Of a DNA stretch of 64,000 bases, positions 60,837 through 64,000 are shown piece after piece. The notes under the pieces were generated by a model that was not told the origin of the DNA, did not search any database, and saw only the letters and a program-made list of their open reading frames with translations. Origin of the DNA: Marinobacter salicampi (GTDB lineage: Bacteria; Pseudomonadota; Gammaproteobacteria; Pseudomonadales; Oleiphilaceae); assembly GCF_011074795.1 (NCBI RefSeq), contig NZ_JAAMPF010000016.1, positions 1-64,000 on the forward strand, in the 5' to 3' direction. The position numbers and the translations under genes are program-made. How positions within the stretch are numbered: the stretch's first letter is position 1; the number at the start of each line of letters is the position of its first letter.

Positions 60837-60864
60837 CCCCGAGGGCGAATCCTACCCTCCGGGG
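60837..60864 (+). promoter_or_regulatory. GC hairpin in the 60904 leader
   Basis: CCCCG/CGGGG enclose AGGG/CCCT (60842-60845 and 60855-60858). A weaker complement of the GAGGAGG site also follows. Confidence 0.45.
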
Positions 60865-60903
60865 TAGGGGGCCTTCCTTACACGCAAGAGGAGGTGACTC
60901 TAA

Positions 60904-61173
60904 ATGCTTGAAAAGGGTGTGCTACGATTGCCTGAGATACGAAATCTCAAGGCGGTTTGTATGCCAACCATCAAACTCCGCTTTCACGAGCGGGACACGC
61001 TGCCAGACGCACTGGAGCGCAGAGCCAACGAACTCGACATCACTGTGGAGCAGCTGGTGAAGCGCTTTATCTGCACCGGCATGGAAGACTACGAAACTGA
61101 AGATGGCCCAGCCGAGCCGGGAGAGTCGTTAGACGACTTTCTGGTGAAGAACGGAGCATTGAAGGAAAAGTAG
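60904..61173 (+). CDS. Ribbon-helix-helix antitoxin-like protein
   Basis: The 89-residue product has a ribbon-helix-helix layout from residue 20: strand TIKLRF, helix LPDALERRANELDI, turn TVEQ, helix LVKRFICTGM. The acidic tail (AEPGESLDDFLVKNGAL) could wrap a toxin. A GAGGAGG site supports the ATG at 60904; the ATG at 60961 would give only the ribbon-helix-helix part. It is 42 bases upstream of a MazF/PemK-like gene, so they form a likely toxin-antitoxin pair. Confidence 0.55.
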   Translation: MLEKGVLRLPEIRNLKAVCMPTIKLRFHERDTLPDALERRANELDITVEQLVKRFICTGMEDYETEDGPAEPGESLDDFLVKNGALKEK

Positions 61174-61215
61174 TCCTCACACTTCAATAATCGCCCATCG
61201 GGGCTGGAGGTAGCT

Positions 61216-61596
61216 ATGTCTAACCTTTCGGCCCTTACGGGCTGCATTCTGTTTGCCTGGCTGCCAGAGGATGAAAATCCCCATCAGCCGGGCCCGAAGT
61301 TTCGACCAGTTCTTGTGGTTGATGCTGATCCTGAAGGGAAGCGACTGTGTCTCGCCTATGGGACGAGCCAGCGCGTAGACCAGAACGGGAAAGGCGAAAT
61401 CACGTTCCGTCGAAATGAGATCGACGGTCTTGCGAAAGATACAAAGTTCTGCCTGGGGAAAACCAAATGGGTTCCCATGACAGCTGAGTATTTCTCAAAG
61501 ACCACATCATCCGTTGGCCTGGCCGTTATAGGCTTTGTTCCGAAAAAGCGTACCAGGGAAATTCTGATGCGCCTTGAGGAAGTCATCGCGATTTGA
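61216..61596 (+). CDS. MazF/PemK-like toxin
   Basis: The 126-residue product has the PemK/MazF pattern: GCILFAWLP at the start, then PGPKFRPVLVVDAD (about residues 26-39), CLAYGTSQRV, and a KWVPM...G.AVIGFVPKK strand set. In the family these are small barrels that cut RNA. The catalytic Arg and Ser/Thr of MazF correspond to R30 in KFRPV and T51-S52 in GTSQ. GGAGG precedes the ATG. It pairs with the ribbon-helix-helix gene upstream. Confidence 0.6.
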   Translation: MSNLSALTGCILFAWLPEDENPHQPGPKFRPVLVVDADPEGKRLCLAYGTSQRVDQNGKGEITFRRNEIDGLAKDTKFCLGKTKWVPMTAEYFSKTTSSVGLAVIGFVPKKRTREILMRLEEVIAI

Positions 61597-61646
61597 TCTT
61601 GATTACTTTCATTACGGGAGAGCTTAGCGCTACCCGACTATACCAA

Positions 61647-61679
61647 CCCCCACGGGGCGAACCTTCGCCCTTACGGGGG
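61647..61679 (+). promoter_or_regulatory. Two-tier GC hairpin in the 61712 leader
   Basis: CCCCC (61647-61651)/GGGGG (61675-61679) enclose GGGGCGAA/TTCGCCC (61654-61661 and 61664-61670). Confidence 0.55.
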
Positions 61680-61686
61680 AGGTTCG

Positions 61687-61704
61687 CTCCTGATCTCACA
61701 GGAG
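61687..61704 (+). promoter_or_regulatory. SD-sequestering hairpin of the 61712 gene
   Basis: CTCCTG (61687-61692) pairs with CAGGAG (61699-61704), the ribosome binding site, with a 6-base loop. Confidence 0.6.
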
Positions 61705-61711
61705 ACGATCC

Positions 61712-62284
61712 ATGAATAACATCACTCAAGTTGAACGCGCCAAGGCGGCAATGGCGAACATATCGCAGTCTCTGCAACTGCCAGCGCATTACCCTGAGGA
61801 TTTCGATAAGGATCTTGAAACCTTGTCCAATTCGCTGGGTGGGAAGTGGCTGTGGTTATTGAGAACTTGTGGAACCGTGCTAGTGCCGTTGAATGTTGGT
61901 GTACACCCTGTCTACATCAACTACTGGCTTCAGGGCAGTCATGGCCAAAAAGTCGTTTGCTTTGTTGTCGATACCCATAGGGGACTCGTGACACAGGCGA
62001 CGTTTGAAGAAGCGGAAAAGCTGATTGAACAGCCCCCGAAGAACCTCCATTCGAGCATGTCTCAGGAGCAGTTAGTGCATGCAGTGCATGCCGTCCTGGA
62101 GCATGGGTGTGAGCGGAGACTGTGGGGAATGTTTGAGTCACCAACCTCTATGGAGACGTTCAGTAGCTGGCAAGAATGGCAGTCTTACTTTCGCTCGATA
62201 GATAACAGTGTGATGGTCGATTTTATGGCCAAAGCCGTCCGATTTGCTCGGGCCAAACAAAACCTGCACGGGTACGCTTTGTAA
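61712..62284 (+). CDS. Hypothetical protein, 190 residues
   Basis: A soluble protein of unknown family, starting MNNITQVERAKAAMAN. It has a Trp-rich segment (GGKWLWLLRTCG near residues 43-54) and a helical C-terminal half with a WQEWQSYF motif. The leader has both hairpin types seen before the neighbouring genes. Confidence 0.55.
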   Translation: MNNITQVERAKAAMANISQSLQLPAHYPEDFDKDLETLSNSLGGKWLWLLRTCGTVLVPLNVGVHPVYINYWLQGSHGQKVVCFVVDTHRGLVTQATFEEAEKLIEQPPKNLHSSMSQEQLVHAVHAVLEHGCERRLWGMFESPTSMETFSSWQEWQSYFRSIDNSVMVDFMAKAVRFARAKQNLHGYAL

Positions 62285-62334
62285 GCTGACCTTAGAAGGA
62301 AAGTCCACGCGAACGCTGGACTCCATTGCAATAA

Positions 62335-62369
62335 CCCCAACGGGGGATCGAGCTATCCCCGTGTTGGGG
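62335..62369 (+). promoter_or_regulatory. Two-tier GC hairpin in the 62407 leader
   Basis: CCCCAAC (62335-62341)/GTTGGGG (62363-62369) enclose GGGGAT/ATCCCC (62343-62348 and 62355-62360). Confidence 0.6.
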
Positions 62370-62377
62370 GTGGTTCG

Positions 62378-62400
62378 TTCCTCCTTCACGAAAAGAGGAA
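62378..62400 (+). promoter_or_regulatory. SD-sequestering hairpin of the 62407 gene
   Basis: TTCCTC (62378-62383) pairs with GAGGAA (62395-62400), the ribosome binding site, with an 11-base loop. Confidence 0.55.
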
Positions 62401-62406
62401 TGACCA

Positions 62407-63564
62407 ATGAACACTCAAACCGTACAAGAGCAAAGCAGCGAACTGGCGGACATGATGGAAGAGCGCGTTGATATAGAACGCTCTCCGATGATGGATTACC
62501 ACGACGCGATCATTAAGAAGGTTTCGGACACTAAGTATCTGTTCGGTTACCTGGCGGACGATCAAGACGCGGAAAACCCGCTCACTGAGTGGGATGGAGT
62601 TGGAAGGATCTACTCCGCTCATCGTGATAGCAATACTCACAGTGAACTGCAGGAAGCGCTTGGCCTGGATAGTGATTGGGAGCCAGACTTAGGTCTGACC
62701 CATGACTTCCCGGCAGTGCTTCGCAAACACTGGATCGCGGCAGCTGCCGATGATTCGGACTTTCAGCAATGGTGCCGTGATGAGGGCCGGCCTCCACAGG
62801 ACGAGTCTAAACTGGCTGCGTACTACCTCGACAAAGCCAAGCGTTTTTGGCGTGAGACAGGAGGCTGCGACCAGGTCTACTACAACGTGGACATGGAAAT
62901 CTCGGACTTTGGCACTGCGACAGATCTTGCTGAAGTTGCAGCTCACGAGGAGCTTCTGGAAGCCGGCAAGATTGGCGATGTAGATCGGGTTGTCCTCGAC
63001 TGCTACCAGCATTCAGGTGTTGCCTGGTCAGTCAGCGGTGAAGGAATGCAGTGTCGATTCGATACCGCGTCTGGAGCTGGGGTCTGGGTACCGGATGACT
63101 GCACTCGGGAAGAGATTCAACGGCGAGGAGAGAAGGTATATGCCTTCGGTAGCGTCGTTGAACTTCGCGGTTTGATGGGCGGTAAGCGCCTGCCATTTCT
63201 GTATAAACTGGACGATCAGTTTGGCGGAGTGGAATCCATGCGCTTTGAGACCTGGAGTGAAGCCTTTGAGGCCTTCCAGGGTTATATCAAGCACCACAAG
63301 CTGCGTCTGCCCAAGAAGAAATCCGAAAGGGAAGCGTGTATTGAGCGAGGCCGGACTCGGGCGAGAATTGAAATAGCCCGTGGCAGTGTTGAGTTATACA
63401 ACGACTACCTTAACGGGAACGTGTTCGGGATCGTCATTGCGACCTTCGAGGTCGGGGAAGATGGCGAGCCGGTGCATATAGAAGATGATTCCGTGTGGGG
63501 CTTTTATGGAAATGATGATGCCTATCAAAGCTTGAAGGAAGAAATCGCCGCCCGGGACAACTGA
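62407..63564 (+). CDS. Conserved plasmid/phage-type hypothetical protein, 385 residues
   Basis: The layout is like a widespread group of large-plasmid and phage proteins: an early YLFGYLADDQDAENP strand region, a middle with GAGVWVPDDCTREEI, and a late RIEIARGSVELYNDYLNGNV segment followed by FGIVIATFEV...DDSVWGFYGND. Function is unknown. It is acidic and soluble. The gene closes the right-hand run and has a strong terminator after it. Confidence 0.55.
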   Translation: MNTQTVQEQSSELADMMEERVDIERSPMMDYHDAIIKKVSDTKYLFGYLADDQDAENPLTEWDGVGRIYSAHRDSNTHSELQEALGLDSDWEPDLGLTHDFPAVLRKHWIAAAADDSDFQQWCRDEGRPPQDESKLAAYYLDKAKRFWRETGGCDQVYYNVDMEISDFGTATDLAEVAAHEELLEAGKIGDVDRVVLDCYQHSGVAWSVSGEGMQCRFDTASGAGVWVPDDCTREEIQRRGEKVYAFGSVVELRGLMGGKRLPFLYKLDDQFGGVESMRFETWSEAFEAFQGYIKHHKLRLPKKKSEREACIERGRTRARIEIARGSVELYNDYLNGNVFGIVIATFEVGEDGEPVHIEDDSVWGFYGNDDAYQSLKEEIAARDN

Positions 63565-63571
63565 GCCAGCT

Positions 63572-63608
63572 AAACCGCCACGCAGGGAAACCTGCTGGCG
63601 GTTTTTTT
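63572..63608 (+). terminator. Strong terminator after the 62407 gene
   Basis: AAACCGCCA (63572-63580) pairs with TGGCGGTTT, enclosing GCAGG-GAAA-CCTGC, and is followed by T residues. Confidence 0.92.
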
Positions 63609-63755
63609 ATGCTCCAATTCACCCCGTCGCGGTCAAAGAAATCGCTAGCTCTCGACCCAACTATGCCGGTTTATCGGTCATTGTTACGGTATCTTTCAAT
63701 CACCGAGGAGCGAGCATTGAGTGAGATCGAACCGTTGTACAGCGAGGGAGGTCGG

Positions 63756-63917
63756 ATGCACCAGGAGGGCTACGAGTGCGGCTTTCGCGGTATGGACCAA
63801 GATAACAATCCTTACCCCGAGGGGATCTGGACGTCAGAAGTATGGAGTGAAGGCTGGCGGCGGGGCGATCTTGAACGCCGGGCGCTGAGTGAGCCAATTT
63901 TGGTCTTCCCAGGGTAA
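63756..63917 (+). CDS. RMF-like (ribosome modulation factor) small protein
   Basis: From ATG at 63756, with GGGAGG six bases before it, the product has 53 residues, about the 55 of E. coli RMF. It follows the RMF pattern: GYECGFRGMDQDNNPYPEG aligns with GYQAG...CPY, and WSEGWRRGDLERR with W..GW..A..DR. RMF binds ribosomes in stationary phase and causes 100S dimers. The conserved Cys of CPY is replaced by Asn. The frame extends upstream to 63609, but that would put the start at the terminator. Confidence 0.55.
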   Translation: MHQEGYECGFRGMDQDNNPYPEGIWTSEVWSEGWRRGDLERRALSEPILVFPG

Positions 63918-63929
63918 TTTAGCCAAAAG

Positions 63930-63961
63930 CAGTCAAAAAAAACGCATCCACTACTGGAAAA
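63930..63961 (+). promoter_or_regulatory. Shared A-tract element near the right end
   Basis: CAGTCAAAAAAAACGCATCC followed by ACTACTGGAAAAG. It is the closest match to the copy at 56321. A -10-like TACATTT follows 35 bases after GCATC. The gene it serves is beyond the window. Confidence 0.65.
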
Positions 63962-64000
63962 GTGCGTCAGGAATTCGATACATTTAACTCAACGACAGAC

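Noticed and set aside
1..64000. Insertion sequences, integrons or resistance genes
   Set aside because: No transposase, integrase or resistance product was recognised among the plausible genes.

Overview
The window is plasmid (or plasmid-like integrative element) backbone from a gammaproteobacterium. It carries two iteron-type repeat regions, an RctB-like replication initiator, a ParA/ParB pair, a MOBH-type relaxase (TraI with an HD-type TraI_2 domain), a TraD coupling protein and a nearly complete F-type type IV secretion operon in the order typical of IncA/C plasmids and SXT/R391 elements (traI-traD-DUF4400 ... traL-E-K-B-V-A ... dsbC-traC-trbI-trhF-trbC/traW-traU-traN). traF, traH and traG are not in the window. 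The host cannot be named from the sequence; a marine gammaproteobacterium is a reasonable guess. No rRNA, tRNA, CRISPR array, transposase or antibiotic-resistance gene was found.

Layout. 1-1.27 kb: about 22 copies of a 17-bp iteron with a DnaA box and an AT-rich flank, with no adjacent rep gene. 1.27-14.8 kb: accessory genes, mostly on the plus strand: a bPH2 membrane protein, DUF805 and DUF457 membrane proteins, a nuclease gene split by an in-frame amber codon, an MbcA/Xre-like antitoxin, a probable Whirly-like ssDNA-binding protein, a membrane metalloprotease, a UDG-superfamily protein, and an operon of exported and lipid-anchored proteins. 14.8-16.0 kb: the main origin, with 12 copies of CGTCCCGACATTGCT, DnaA boxes and AT-rich DNA. 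16.0-23.9 kb: rep, a PilZ protein, topoisomerase III and parAB, punctuated by five copies of a 20-bp palindrome that is the best parS candidate. 24.1-26.3 kb: an S49 peptidase and a lipoprotein.

26.4-55.3 kb: the transfer region. It holds unusual cargo: an outer-membrane barrel protein, a 2067-residue Cys-repeat plus Ig-like/PKD-like secreted protein, and a catalytically dead EAL-domain protein between trbC/traW and traU. 55.4-56.1 kb: a DUF1845/AcaB-family regulator on the minus strand. 56.6-63.9 kb: a B12-dependent ribonucleotide reductase followed by small conserved plasmid genes, including a probable RHH-MazF toxin-antitoxin pair and an RMF-like gene.

Three regulatory patterns run across the window and are not explained by any single gene. 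(1) An A-tract/GCATCCAC element lies about 45-110 bp upstream of most transfer operons and several accessory genes. (2) At least seven genes have a Shine-Dalgarno sequence paired with an upstream complement in a hairpin, with different sequences but the same architecture. (3) An approximately 60-bp conserved element, possibly a structured RNA, occurs upstream of nrdJ and of the next gene. The degenerate EAL protein, the PilZ protein and the giant secreted protein are the best candidates for undescribed biology.
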